From Amia ocellicauda (taxonomy: Eukaryota > Chordata > Actinopteri > Amiiformes > Amiidae), in NCBI RefSeq assembly GCF_036373705.1, contig NC_089857.1, positions 35,350,784 through 35,414,783 of the forward strand: 64,000 nt of DNA, in the 5' to 3' direction. Below, piece by piece: positions 47,484 to 63,682 of the stretch (its first letter is position 1; each line of letters begins with the position of its first letter). The notes below the pieces were generated by a model, which was not told where the DNA came from, did no database searches, and saw nothing but the letters and a program-made list of their open reading frames with translations. The translations under genes were made by a program, and so were the position numbers.

Positions 47484-50400
47484 TATATACCATTATGTAC
47501 ATATACAAGCCTACCATTGAATTGATTTGATTTGATTTAAATACGAATTTGTAAACTAGATAGCCATAAGCTGCCAATGGATCCAAGTTGGTGGGGGTGA
47601 TGCAGCTGTAAAGCATCATACTTTGGCAAAAAACCTGTTCTAATATAGAGCAAGCATTTCAGAATTTAATACACAGAAATCAGCATCACCTCGATCTTGG
47701 CAGGGCTGATGGAAGTGCAAGGTCTTTTCAATTAAGACCTTGGAGTTCATGTTTGATTGGGTCCTACATATCATAGCCGGGTACAGGTGGGGGATTGAAT
47801 CTACCTAGTAAGCAGAAGAGGCGCAAGAGGATGGGGTTAATTTGGGTCAAACTCAAGAGTAACTGATTGTTCTACTCGAAACCGTGACACGTTTAGGAAC
47901 AGTGAAATACTCCTAAATTATGCCACTAAACCAGCCACCACTGACATGGATTATTATGGTCTCACAAATTCAAGGAAACATTTCATTTCTTGAAACCTTT
48001 TGTTTATTTAAAGCACTAAATATAAATTACAGCCAACATAAGGCAGTCTCCATCTGAGGCATCATTGCGATCACAAACAAAACAGACCATCGGTTTCATG
48101 ATGTAAACAGTCCAAGGAGAGAATGACGGCACACATTTAGAAGTATTATCCTTTAAGTACTTGGTTTACGCCACATTTCCACCAGCATAACCATGTGTAT
48201 GTATGAATGTATGAATAAATTAAGCCATGGTAAATCTGGATGCCAAGCAGCAGTAAAATGGAAGCTGTGTGGGTGACTTTAGAGTAAGTGATAATATCCA
48301 GCTGGGGAAAAGGGAAACTGATGTAATTTCTGGGTGAGATTCACAATAAGTGTGAACATGGAAGTATGTTCCAAATTTCATATTCAAGTAATTTAACAGA
48401 ACAAGGTTCAATAGATAAAATAAAGGAAGCAAAATAAGGGAGACATGGGCTTCAGCAACACCACTTTGTGGGAATACATCCTCTGCCACTGAGGAGTGAA
48501 CTACTGGATCTTCTTTCATACTACAGCCAAACTTCATAAGGGTATTAAAGTCTACATTTGTTTCCTTGTTTGAATTATGTTCTTTCCCTCAGACTAGAGG
48601 GAATATAAAGAGAAGCTCTTAATTGCTCTTATCCCAAAATAGTACAATTAAGCCACAAACTGAACACATTTTGAAAGTAATTAATTAATTAATTAACTGA
48701 AGAAAAATAAAACTAGATTTAAATATTCCAGCCTTGTCATGATCAAACCGTTTACAAGTGAATACAGAATTCTCATTTCACATACTCTAGTGTGGACACA
48801 AACCTTACATAAAAGCACCATGGACACCCCTGTATAAACATATGCATTATTAATAAAAACAGATGAAAGTGTTCCAAATCTACAGCCAGAAAATGATTTA
48901 AACAAATCTGGTCATTTTTGGGCCAATCTCACGGAGGACTTAGAAGGAAATAAATACATACAAAGCAATATAAAGCAAATTCCCTTTTTTATGTCCCAAA
49001 CATGTAATTTTATGGAAATTTTACTATTGAAATGCTTAGATCTAGATTTAACCAAGAAATTAAAATGAACACAAATTTAGCCTGGAGTCAAGTCACATTA
49101 CAAACTCCAAAAATGGTTAATTGTCATTTTGGGCTGATAATCCAATCAATTTTTGCCAGTCATTTCTCACCATCTGAAACAATGTGATCTACTCCTGGGA
49201 TCCTCACACACTTAACTGAAAATGCTTTAGTTAGAAGTGGAAAGATTGTGTTCATTCTTGGAAATGTTAAATCTAGACCTTCACATTTGTAAGCATAATT
49301 GCAATTACATCTCCTCCACAGAGAGATATTACTTTACATTTACATGAATCCCCCCACCACGAGAAACATGACAACCACAGATGTATCAAAACTAACCCAA
49401 TCAGTACACCCAGGTTGACATTAGAATACAATATTCATTAGTCAGTCCAGGGAATAGTCATGGTCATGGTTTCTAAAGGGTATTCAGCAGTCAACTGCAG
49501 TTTTAGCCCCCTCTACTTAAGCCTGGAACATAATGAATCACTCAAAGACTAAGAACTGAATCAGCCTACAAGAGATTGCTCATAATGAGGGGGGGGAATT
49601 GAGGCAATTTTTTAAGATTTCCATACTGCCTTGGTAAAGCCAGAATACATGCAGATGAGGAAAAAGACAGACGGGTATAGAGTTATTTCATATAGCCCTA
49701 CACCGGTGATGGCTAACTCTGGTTCTGGAGGGTCAAAATCCATAGGGTTTGACTATTTAAAACCACAAATTAGTTCATTTAACTAATTAGGCACTTGATT
49801 CATTCAATACAAACATTAACATATCACATGGAATGAAAATCAGAAGGCCCTTTCAATTTCAAAAACCACAATGAGCCACCACTGGTTTTATCAGGGAAGA
49901 GAAGAAAATGACTGGGATGTGGTGCTTTGGATGCCTGTTACCAAAATAACTTCTTCCAGTTAACCTTTTTTCTTAAATAAAACATTCCAAATAACATAGT
50001 GGCTGAAAAGGTTATATATATATTTTTTTTAACTTCAGAATGTTAAGCAGTTCTTAAGCCTAAAACAAAACCTGCCACATCAGTGCTGTAGTTTTAATGC
50101 AACTCCGACTATAATGAAGCAAACATTTTAAACAATATATTAAAACAGGCAATCTGAATATTGCAACAACAAGCAGTAGCTTTACAGAATACATATACAA
50201 TTCTAAAATTTAAATAAGCCAATTCTCTACAGAGCAATACTTTTACTATTTAGTGTTGCAAAATAAAAGATCCTAACATTCTAACAACTCTACACCATCA
50301 CCAAATAATACACTTTATTATTAACAGTATAAACAAGTGCCATTTCTCATTACAGGGTTCATACCCAACAATTTCACCCTAGTATGATGACTTTGCAAGC

Positions 50401-52150
50401 CTAATCCCCCCCGATACAGAAAAGCTGATGAGAACTTTCCCACTACTGGTGTTTGGATAATCAGGACCTTCTTAGAAAAGTGCTAATGAAGGCAAGTGCT
50501 TCAGAATGCTTCACATAGAAAAGTAGACAAGCTTAAAGCTCTCCGATTTTAAAATGGTAGCAAGGCTCTCAGTGATGCCACTGAAGGATCAATGTTTATA
50601 AAACCACATTTCTTCTTTGGAGAAGATGATTCTTTGAAGAATAGTTTTTTTTTCAAGTTTATATTACCAAAATTAGTGCTTAACTGGCCCGTGAAAAAGG
50701 GTACATTTACAGAATATACAGTTTGAATTGAAAGAGGACAAATCCAAATATTTCTAGAAATAAAGACATTATACAATAACTTAATAGGCAAATTACTATG
50801 TATAAAAATGAAGTGAACTCTAAAATTAATAGATGGCCAAAATAATAGACAGCCTTTAAGAGTACGAATACGAAAGAGTAAGGTGCTCAGAGAAAAACCT
50901 GATTCAATCACAAGGATGGTTAATTAAACCATCAACACTTTTTTTTTTTTTTTTTTTAACAAAACAATTATAATTCTTATTCATACTAACTGGTTTACAA
51001 TTTTAATACATTAACATTAGAAAAATCTCATTTAACATAAATGGTTAAGTGTGTGGAAATTTTCATAAATTAGCAACATGCAAGAATTTTGCAAATTGAA
51101 GTCTGATTTACAAATAGAGACGCAAGTGCTGCAGCCAGAGGGCCACACTTTCCCTCATTATTCCAGATTGTGTCAGGGCTGGAGTCAGGGGATTCAGGGG
51201 AGTGCTAGACTACACACACACGCACACAAACAGTGCCCATCATAAGTGCTCACTTGCTAAAGAGGTCGATAATACACTGTTCAAATTAAATACTTGATAG
51301 ACTGAAGCAACCTGTTAGAATTGCAACAAGGGCAGCTTGAAGAAACCTGACCTCTTCCATTCTTGTAACACTTGTATACTGGGAAATGTACCAATATAAT
51401 CACCAGCAGTCAACTGGGGCGTAGTTTATATCCCATAAAACACAATTGTAATAGAAGGACTCCTGTGATCACACAACAAAACTTGAGCAATAAATAAGGG
51501 TTTAAAAAAGCTTGTGCATCAACAGGATGTATTCCAATTTTGTTTTTTTGTTCTTTTTTAGAGTTATGGCTTAAAGACTTTCCACTTTGTGCCTTAGCTG
51601 AGAAACCTAGACTGGGATGTTAAGCATCATAATTGGGCTATCTTTTAATGTAAAAGATTGAACTTCATTCATGCATTAAGGAATCCCCTTGTTGTGCAAC
51701 ATGGCAAATATTGTAGACCTAAATATGGTTTGTGGGAGCCCCATTGACACTGGCGATTTTCTAAAGACGTGAGATTTTGAACAGTACCTGTGTTTTGGCA
51801 CAACTACTCACAGGTGGCTTGAATTAGGCTTGCAAAAGCCATGGCTTAGCCTGCTCTTATTTTCCTTGTATGCACCCTGTATTGCGCAGTCCACCATAAT
51901 TGAATCCACATATGTACAATATACTCAGCTTTAAAAACTCGTTACCAAAAAACAAAACAAAACGAAAAAAAGTGCAAAATAAAAAATAAAACTTTGCCTC
52001 CTATCTTTAAAAGACTGGAAACAATGACATTCTTCATATAATATAAATCTACATTATAGCAGCCTAAAAAGAAGCAATAAGGTGCTTTAGCTTGTGCCTG
52101 GCCTGCGAGCTATTGGCAGGTTGGCGAGGGCAGGTGCACACTGGCACCTT
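47484..52150 (-). other. Gene-free stretch, probably largely ZNF367 3' UTR
   Basis: From about 48000 to the ZNF367 stop no mobile element with clear ends is seen, in contrast to other gene-free parts of the window. An AATAAA on the minus strand at 48003-48008 could be a distal polyadenylation signal, giving a 3' UTR of about 4.1 kb; shorter forms are possible. A T19 run lies at 50939-50957. A degenerate repeat-like patch with GGTTCTGGAGGGTC at 49710-49735 is noted. This is inference only. Confidence 0.4.
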
Positions 52151-55507
<3,357 letters not shown>

Positions 55508-55819
55508 TGCGTTGACGGACAGCGGATACTAAAAGTAGGCGAATCTGTTCTGTATTCGGAAATGACCGATGAATCACAACTAGACCTGAAGCAAAATGGT
55601 GCACATATGAACGATAGACCACGAATGGTTTTGGTTTGGTTTTCTGATCCTTATTTTGAATAAATTCCGAAGAAGGAAATCCTAAAATATCCAATTCGAT
55701 CAACAAGTTCAAAGATGTCCAGCATTTCCAGGAGACAACCCACGCAATTCTCAATCCCTGATTCTATATGAACTAATATCCTTCAGTGCCGGAGCAGCGC
55801 ACAGCCCGTGCCATTACAA

Positions 55820-56210
55820 AGCTGAGCCCCTGAAACTTTTCGCGCGTTACAATTCGCGCCTGGGCGTCTCATTGACAAATCACTTCTGAACCTGCGGGGC
55901 GTTCTGCCGGTGACACTTACCGCTTACCGGGTAAACGGACCAATCGGAGCCAGAGAATCCGGGGGTCAAAGGTAAACCTCTTACACAGTGACCAATGAGC
56001 GAGCCCCCATGTGATCAGGAGGCTCCCCCTTCTTCCCGTGATTGGTTCAGAGGTTTCGTCCAATGACTTTTAAATGCTTCTGACCGCGCTCCCATTGATT
56101 GACGGCTGTTTGTACCAATCGCTACACCGTGAATGAAATGAAGGCCCGTGGTGGTGTCAACTGACCAATGAGCGGCGAGTGTTTTCTTGGCGTGTGATTG
56201 GTCGATCCTC
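55820..56210 (-). promoter_or_regulatory. ZNF367: ZNF367 promoter region with CCAAT cluster and E2F-like site
   Basis: Seven CCAAT pentamers in both orientations lie within about 260 bp: 55940-55944, 55992-55996, 56041-56045 (inverted), 56060-56064, 56115-56119, 56165-56169 and 56197-56201 (inverted). An E2F consensus match TTTCGCGC is at 55838-55845, with a related TTCGCGCC just after. The region is CpG-rich relative to the window average and lies 310-700 bases upstream of the ZNF367 start codon. NF-Y plus E2F sites are common in cell-cycle promoters; binding here is inferred. Confidence 0.6.
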
Positions 56211-58379
56211 GATCAAAGTCTCTCCCGCGCACACTGTAACGTCTGTTTATTGTTTTTGGTCCATTTAAAGGGAAAGGACGAGGCGAGAAGAGCCTGAGAG
56301 TGATTATGTAATCAAACCACACGAACCCAGCGATAGTGAAACAAAGGCTTCAGCGGTGATGAAAACGTGTAGAGAAACACCTAATCTATCAGAATTAGTC
56401 AGACTAAATTTAGAAATGCTGCAAAGAGTGCTGGTTAACCGCATAAACAAAATATATCCGCACTTTTAAACCACTTTGTGATGACACTTCAACGGAAAAC
56501 ATAGCACATTTCCATTTTAATACCAGTTTTAGCATTATTCACAGCCTATATCTGTTTAATAAATGCATTAATGTGCTGAGGGAACACTCATAGTCCACCT
56601 AGTTTGGTTCCTCTTTATATGACCTATCCTATCTAATTGACCTATCCAAGTGTACTACTAGACAACATATTGCACAATGATCAGGTCTACAATAAATACA
56701 TTTGTTTTGGTATGATTATTGTTATTATTTGTATTATTCATATTCAGTCATTTTCCAACTTGGCCATCATACAGTCATTTCAGGTTATGAGTTAATGTCT
56801 GCAACATCCAAGTTCACAACATCATATTAAAATATATTCAAAATGTGCATCACTGTAAAGACTGATTGGATCCAATAAGGACATATCTATGCCAAAGTTG
56901 TTTCTTAATTGTTTAAGATAGCTTAGAGTGAATGGGCTAAATCTAAACATAAAGCAATTTCTATAATTACAGCACTTCCCTGATCTTAAATAAAATATAC
57001 CTCAAGAAGGCAGCAAAATAAAGATCTGATCAAAGTATACTGTAATTTCATAGGCCCTGTCTGAAGGCATCAGAGGTTGTGGACAGATTAATGCCATACA
57101 GGATCAATAGAGAACACTATATATATATATATATATATTGAATATGTTGAATAGAAAATGCTATTAAAATTACTAGTTTTGTAAATGTAAGGTTTATGGT
57201 GACATTTTACAATATTTGATTAAACATCCGTGCACAATCGGCAAGTTTCAAAATAATCTTCCACCTGATATGTAAATGCATTGTTCACAATTTAAAATAC
57301 CTTGAAAAATACTGCAGCAAATACCACACTAGAATCTATCTCTTTCTGAAGTTGGATAGTTGTGTTCGGTTCTCCCACTGACACATGGGTGTCTTTGTCT
57401 GCAAACCCAGCAAAGAGACTGGGCAATATAATAGTGCATTAAAGGAGACTGGGACTAGGACACACCCAGGTGGCAATTTAACTGGCAAGAAAAATACTTT
57501 ACCAAAATGCCTCACACATGTCTTATTATGTTTGAATGACACTTGGTCACGTGCAACTGTCTGATTTTCCACCAGATGGCATTAGAGGGGGTTCTGCCAT
57601 GCTTTCTTTGCCCCCCCCCCCGTAATAAAGTAACGCACCTGCTGCTTACATGTAACTTTTGTGTGTTTTAATTCAAACACAAAAACAGAAATACAAAATG
57701 CATTCAAATGAGCCTTTTGGAGTTCTAGTAATAATCATGAAAGAAGGTAGCTTGAGGGAAACTAATTATTTATTGGTAATCTAATGACAGTTGATGATCA
57801 CAAGTACAACTAAAATGAAAATAATGAGCCTTTTTAATCCACTTTGTTCTGAACTATTTTCTGATACGCACACCCCATGCTTGCAGGGAGGAAAAACTAA
57901 GCATGGATGTAATTCCTCTAAAGCTTTGATTGGTCAGTTTTCCAGTGGTGTCTGTTACACTGATGCACTTCCAGAATATTTTTGTGCTTAGTGAAGTGTA
58001 TAATCTGAATCACAGCATGGTCCGACTTATAAAAGGGGATTGTTTCTCTAAATGAGGAAAACAATACTACTAGAAGTATGAGGTATAGCCTGCACAGATG
58101 TCAAACAACTCTCAGGTTGGAGCAAGACATATGAGTCAGAGCAAAACCTTGATGATACTCAACACAAAATCCACTACCAACACAAGTAAACATATTTAGA
58201 TCTGAGAATAAAAGGCACCTATTTAGAAACAAGTTTATTATGTTATTAATAATAATAATAATGTATTGTTTATACTTTACTCTGATTGTTTATTTTTCAT
58301 ATTGTTATTTAATTAATTATAGTCATATGTGTACAGTGATTTGAGGAACTTGTAATAATATACTCTGTGGCTGCGGTCC
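56211..58379. other. Spacer between ZNF367 and HABP4 promoters
   Basis: AT-rich DNA without a recognised gene or complete mobile element. It contains an (AT)n run at 57118-57139 and a C10 run near 57610. An AAT-type run occurs at about 58240-58262. Short open frames here lack conserved motifs. Confidence 0.5.
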
Positions 58380-58654
58380 TCCAGACGCAGATTGTCTCTG
58401 CGCCTTTAAACAGCTCATGAATATTAATAAGGCGCAGGGGTCGAGTCGTACATAAAGAAACCGCCATGTTGTCAGTTCACCTGTTAACCTGCAGCATCAT
58501 CAGCGACACAGGCAGCGGAAAGTGAGGGTAGGAATTACAGACAAACAGAGGATGAACGCGTCGGTCCCCCTCAGCTCCTAAAGCAGAGCAAGAATTTGGA
58601 CATTTTCTGCAGCCCCCCCGCGGTGGAATTAGGTTTTGAGCAATTTCGTTGGCA
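58380..58654 (+). promoter_or_regulatory. HABP4: HABP4 promoter/5' UTR
   Basis: A GC- and CpG-rich stretch directly upstream of the HABP4 start codon, contrasting with AT-rich DNA before it. A 9-bp inverted repeat CTGCGCCTT (58398-58406) and AAGGCGCAG (58429-58437) encloses 22 bases containing ATGAATATTAAT. No TATA box at a clear position. Transcription start not determinable. Confidence 0.5.
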
Positions 58655-61600
58655 ATGAAGGCAGTGGTCAGCAGCCCGGTCTCCCCCATCATGCAGGAGA
58701 GTTTCGGGTGCGCCGTGATGAACCGCTTTGAGCAGCTGCTGGATGACGAGGCGGACCCCTTCGACATCCTGCGGGAGGCCGAGGCGGACAAAAAGAAGAA
58801 AAAGAAGAAGGAAGAGAAGAAAGGCAGCGGCAATGCGGCGAAATCCGGCAAGAGGGAATCCCAGAAAGACCGAAAGATCCCCGTGTTTCTCGGAGGCGAC
58901 GGTGATGACGCGCAGGCGAGGAGCACTATGGGTAAGACCGTGTGGCTGGATGCAGAGGAATGAATTAAGGGAATGTAATTGTATGAATTTGTTGATTTAG
59001 AAATCAGTCTTGCACTTAAAATATCAGATTCTATGTGAAACGGTTCGTTATCGTGCCACTCTCCATCTTCTCTCCTGCACAGTATCGGTAGCATAATTGC
59101 ACCCTCTCCAAACTAAATGCACAGAAAACTGCACTGGGGGAGTTTGGATGAGGCCCATGTGGTGGCGAATACATGTATGCATTGTATTCGTTACCAGTTC
59201 ACTTATTTTAACTGTTCAGAGAAGTTTGTTGCTAAATAAACCACCCCCTTGTTTGGATGAGGTCCTCTCCACCAAAGCGCGCTGCAGGGAAGGAGTCCAT
59301 GCACCGCTCCAGCCCTGACGCAATAAGATCCAGCACCGGCAGGGCCTGAAGTTGGGAGTCGTGTTACTGCAGTTGATCCTGCCTGTGCACAGTGCAGACC
59401 AGATCAATTTTGGCCTTGTGATGCTGAGGACAGAGGAGGCTGTTGTAATGGAAATGGATTGCCAAGGCCTCGTAACATAGATCTGAATATTTGTGGAGAT
59501 TTTGCTTCGCTTGTGATGCAATTTACAAATCTGGTTTATCAGGCCATTGTCTGCTGTTGCAAAGTAGGTTAGAGGTTCATTCAAGAGGTGAACATAACTT
59601 GCAGGCTTTGTCAATTTGTCAGTTTAACCCCCCAAAATGTGTACCAATTTACCATTTTACTGGGTGAAAGATTGTGTGGCAGCATCTGATTTGTTGATGG
59701 AGATTAAAAGGAATGAACTGAACTTGACTGTTTTTATTACCTTTCCCCCCCTCACACACTTCTCCAGTTCCTGGCCAAAAGCGCCCCCCTCGAGGCCCTG
59801 GGCTCTTGGGCCAGAACGAGAACCGAGGGATGGAAGTGAAGGTGGAGCGCAGTGAGAGGCGCGTGGTGTTCAGGGAGCGGCGGCCCAATGAGCTTGAAGC
59901 TCCTCAGGAATTCTCTGTGGAGAAGTAAGTGCTGGAGATGTGCTGTAAACCCGAGGCTTGGCCCTTCCTTCTGGTGGAAGGGACAAACTGCGCATTTACT
60001 ATGTCCATCTAGGAAGACTTGGAACGTGTCTTATTGTAAAGCGCTGCATAGAATTGTTCTTCCCTCTAGTAGAGGACATCCTACATTATCTGTTCTAAAC
60101 TATAGGTATCCATGTATAGGATCTTGTTGCATGATAACTTGACAGTGTTCGAAGGCCTCAAGGTTCCCATCCAACCAGGTTGTGATTTTCCTGCAGCAGG
60201 CTCTCAGTGTCCGGCTGTAACTGAGAGTGCTGCAATGAGATAGGGAGCAGTCAGCAGATTGAGCCTAGGTTCACAATGTAGCCGAAGCTTTTATTGCAGG
60301 CCAGGAACCTCTGGCAATGAATGTGCTCTACAAGAGCTGTCAGCTGATACAATGGCTGAACTGTTTGTACTGCAGAGGTAATACTAAATGGGGAGATGCA
60401 TGAATACATTGTTTTTACAATACTAAACAACATGGGGAGGGGGGATGGAGGATGGAGGATGTAGGCCATTTGGTAGCCATGCATTGACTCTAAATTTTAA
60501 ATGCAAAATCTAGGAAGGAGACTTCCATTTTGGATATTATTTCTTGGCAGATGCTTCACAACTTACAAAATAAGAGCAATACAATGTGCAGTTCAAGGCA
60601 TAATACAATTCATTATTTTACAAGTGTATGTGATGTACAGTAAGCAATATAAGGTCTTGCATCCTAGATTGTGAAATAAAAGAACTGAACTGAGAGAGTC
60701 AACCAATTTGTATAAAGAAGAGATGCTAGCTTGTGACCTTGGTCTTTTCATGGCCACTTATGATTAACATTCACATTAGAGTGCAAATTAGATTTACTTT
60801 AGTCCTCCAAATACATAGGTTATGTGCATACGCATTACTGACAGGTGTAACCTGTGTATTGTGAAAGGACTGTTGTAAGATTCTGCTGGATTTTTTTCCC
60901 CCCATGGGAGTTTAACAAAGTTCTCTCTGCACTGTCCCAGGCCGCTGGAGCAGGTTGACAGAGGGATGCGGGGCCGCGGGGGAGGCCGAGGAGGAATGCG
61001 AGGCAGGGGAGGGAGAGGTGGTGGATTTCCCCGGAATTTCGATGGGTTTGACCAGAGGGGCAAACGAGAATTTGAACGCCACAGCGGAAGTGACCGAGCG
61101 TAAGGTTTTTGTGCAGTTTGTAATTGTGAAAAGGCCTAGTTGTGAATCTGATCCACTGTCTGCTAAAATTACACTTTGCATTTTTATGAGGGCTCTGGTA
61201 ACTGTGGAATTCTTGCAAACCAGACAGCCATACATCTGTAGCTGTTCAATCTCAATTATCCCTTTACCAGGATCATGCTTTGGTTTAAATTCTCAACAGG
61301 CTGTTTGGGGAATCTGAGTGTGTTGAACTGTGAGAATTGGGCATTAAGCCAGTTGTATTCTCTGGTTTTGTAAAGCTAAAGCTGTTCTATAATGTACCAC
61401 GTGAATGAAGCGATGGATCAGCAGACCGACTAACTGCAAAGCAAAAACATTACATCTGAAAGGCCTTTAGTCTCTGCATTGAATTATGTTATGCTGTTCT
61501 ACTGTTTTCTAGAACAATTGTGGAATAATTAGCTTTTATATAAAATTGTAGGTAAATTCCTACTTCCTCATGGAGGGTTTGGAATGTTGCTAATAAACCT

Positions 61601-63032
61601 TCCTTTTCATGTAAGACTTGTTAAACTTTTTCACTGCAGATGTATAATGGTTTAATGCATTCTTTTTCTCCTATTGTCAGGGGTATTAGGCCTGAGGAAA
61701 AACGTGGAGGAAATGGATCTCGTAACTGGGGATCTGTAAAAGATGAAATGAGGTATTTCTGAAATGTATTCGTAATGGTAAAGTTAGACCACTGCATGGC
61801 AGGGAACTCTTCCCAAAACCGCAAAAATCTGATAATTGTGAAGGGGGTGTGTCTTAATTTGTTTTATTTTTATCCCTTGCATCCATTTCAAAAGGAGTAA
61901 AAATGTGTAAGTTGCATATCAGAATTGTATAATAAATAGTTTAGCCATATTGAATTCAAAAATGTGAGTAAATGTTGCAGTGTTGAAGAGAAGGTTGTTT
62001 TTGCAGTGAAATGGAGCAGAGTGCCCCAAATGAGGAGGCTGGAGATGCCGAAGAGGCTCCTGATGTCCCCGAGGCAGACCCAGAGAACCGGTGAGTTGCA
62101 CTGTGTGGAGCTGCCTTGGGTTTTCATAATGAAATGGAGCGGAACCTCTATTCTGTACACTTGGAAAAATTGCAGTGGCGTGGACGGTGACGGAGAACCA
62201 TTTGACGAAGTTGCTGTGGAGATGACTCTGGATGAGTGGAAAGCGCTACAGGCACAAAGTCGGCCAAAGAAGGAATTCAACATTCGCAAGCCAGAGACCA
62301 GCGTGCCTTCCAAGGCTGTTGTGATTCACAAGTCTAAATACATCGATGTAAGTAAGCTCTGAATTTGAGGCTTGGTTTTTGTAGCTCCGTTAGATTTTTA
62401 TAGCATGTGGGTACCTTGGGTAACATTCTCCTAAAGATCCTAAAACTGATTTGTGTTCACTGCACCATGCCCTGACAACAGTGAGTGATGTACACAACTA
62501 GACATGACTAGCAATAGTGATGTTACCACCCTTTAGATGTCCCATATCTTTTTTTTTTTTTTTTTTTTTTTTGTCTAACTCAGGAACTGAAAGGAGAATC
62601 TGACGAGGAGGATGAGGATCACCACTACTTCCGGAGGCCAGCCAATGACATCACCTCCCAGTTGGACATTAACTTTGGCAGTCTGTCCCGGTCAGGCCGT
62701 GGGGGCCGTGGAGGGCGGGGTGGGCGAGGCCGTGGGGCGGTTGCTAGGCCGGAGGCACCCCCACGCCCTGAAGTGGTAAGGATCCTCTTTCTGCTTTTGC
62801 TCTTTTATGGTCATCTCTTGTACATTGTAATCTGAATGGAGATGGCAACCAGGGTGTTTTATAAGGCTTCAGATCTTGTAGAGACTATCTTTTAATGTCT
62901 ATTTAACATGAGGGCCTTCAATGTGGCCTTACTGTCCACTAGGATAAAACCCAGTCTGAAATTCTCAATTTTCAGCCACAAGTTCTGGCTCCCAACCCTG
63001 ATGACCCAGAGGATTTCCCAGCCCTGGCCTGA
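58655..63032 (+). CDS. HABP4: Hyaluronan/mRNA-binding protein HABP4, 8 exons
   Basis: An intracellular RNA-, protein- and hyaluronan-binding protein of the SERBP1/Stm1 family, linked to ribosome dormancy and mRNA regulation (family knowledge). Exons: 58655-58931, 59768-59924, 60941-61099, 61681-61752, 62007-62090, 62176-62347, 62584-62775, 62976-63032. Phases close to 1170 bp, 389 aa (human 413). The N-terminus MQESFG with [20 protein letters not shown] (about 25-44) is the conserved family start, followed by a lysine-rich run. RGG-rich segments lie at about 152-170 (exon 3) and 342-355 (exon 7). [19 protein letters not shown] (about 176-194), [10 protein letters not shown] (266-275), [12 protein letters not shown] (about 291-302) and the C-terminal [12 protein letters not shown] are family marks. 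SERBP1 is less likely, given the ZNF367 neighbour and this N-terminus. The TTG codon at 58649 is not used as the start. No lesion seen. Confidence 0.95.
60535..60640 (-). mobile_element. L2-type LINE 3' tail fragment
   Basis: TTATTTCTTGGCAGATGCTT and CACAACTTACAAAATAAGAG match the inverted L2 tail seen at 28755-28847, with a small internal deletion. It lies in HABP4 intron 2. Confidence 0.7.
62549..62572 (+). repeat. Long poly-T tract before HABP4 exon 7
   Basis: T24 ending 11 bases before the exon 7 acceptor, so it serves as an unusually pure polypyrimidine tract for that splice site. Confidence 0.85.
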
Positions 63033-63287
63033 GGTTGGACTGAAGAGGCTGGAGTGTATTTGGGAGCTTGTGATATGGTGTTGAATTTGAAAGTGACTGA
63101 CCAAGCCTCCCAGCTGCTGAATTTTGCCTCTTGATTAATTGGTTGCACTTGTGACTAACACAATGGTTTTTGTTCATAACTGTTACAAAGAACTATATAT
63201 TTTTCAAAGCATTAATGTCTGCTTACTGTATAGTTTGAAAGCTGTAACTCACTGTAATGGGAAATCTAAATACAATTGAACTGTATA

Positions 63288-63293
63288 AATAAA
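63288..63293 (+). terminator. HABP4: HABP4 polyadenylation signal
   Basis: AATAAA about 256 bases after the HABP4 stop codon, followed within 25 bases by a GT-rich stretch and a G run. It is the first canonical signal downstream of the gene. Confidence 0.75.
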
Positions 63294-63309
63294 TGCACTA
63301 TTGAGAATG

Positions 63310-63682
63310 GGACTTGATTCTTCCTGCTTGTAAAGGGGGGCCAGCAAGATGAACACCACTCCTTTCTGCACTTTAGTGGGTGAACCATTCCACTAGATGT
63401 GTAAAGGTCTGCTTCAAGGGATGTTTTCTTGAATGGTAAAGTCAGGGGGAAGTGTAATTTATGCTGCTTTGGCTTTTTGAGTGGCTTTCATTTTCAGGAC
63501 CATTTTGAATCTTACGGTAAAGTAATCCATTCATTAAGGCAAAGGTAGAAGCTATTGAGAGAGTACTTTGGAAAGGACCTAAAGGGCTTTTTACTCTATG
63601 CCAGTGCACATTAATCTCCCATCTTAAGGTTTTGCTTTTAAGGAACAACTTAACTACTTAGAATTGCCAAGCTGTAAATGTA
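63310..63682. other. Intergenic DNA after HABP4
   Basis: Between the probable HABP4 transcript end and the Tc1 copy at the right edge I see no gene, repeat or regulatory motif. Confidence 0.5.

Noticed and set aside
58477-59094. 205-codon open frame on the minus strand over HABP4 exon 1
   Set aside because: It is antisense to a clearly identified coding exon and GC-rich 5' region, and its poly-Phe/Ser composition reflects the complement of the lysine-rich HABP4 run; no family motif.
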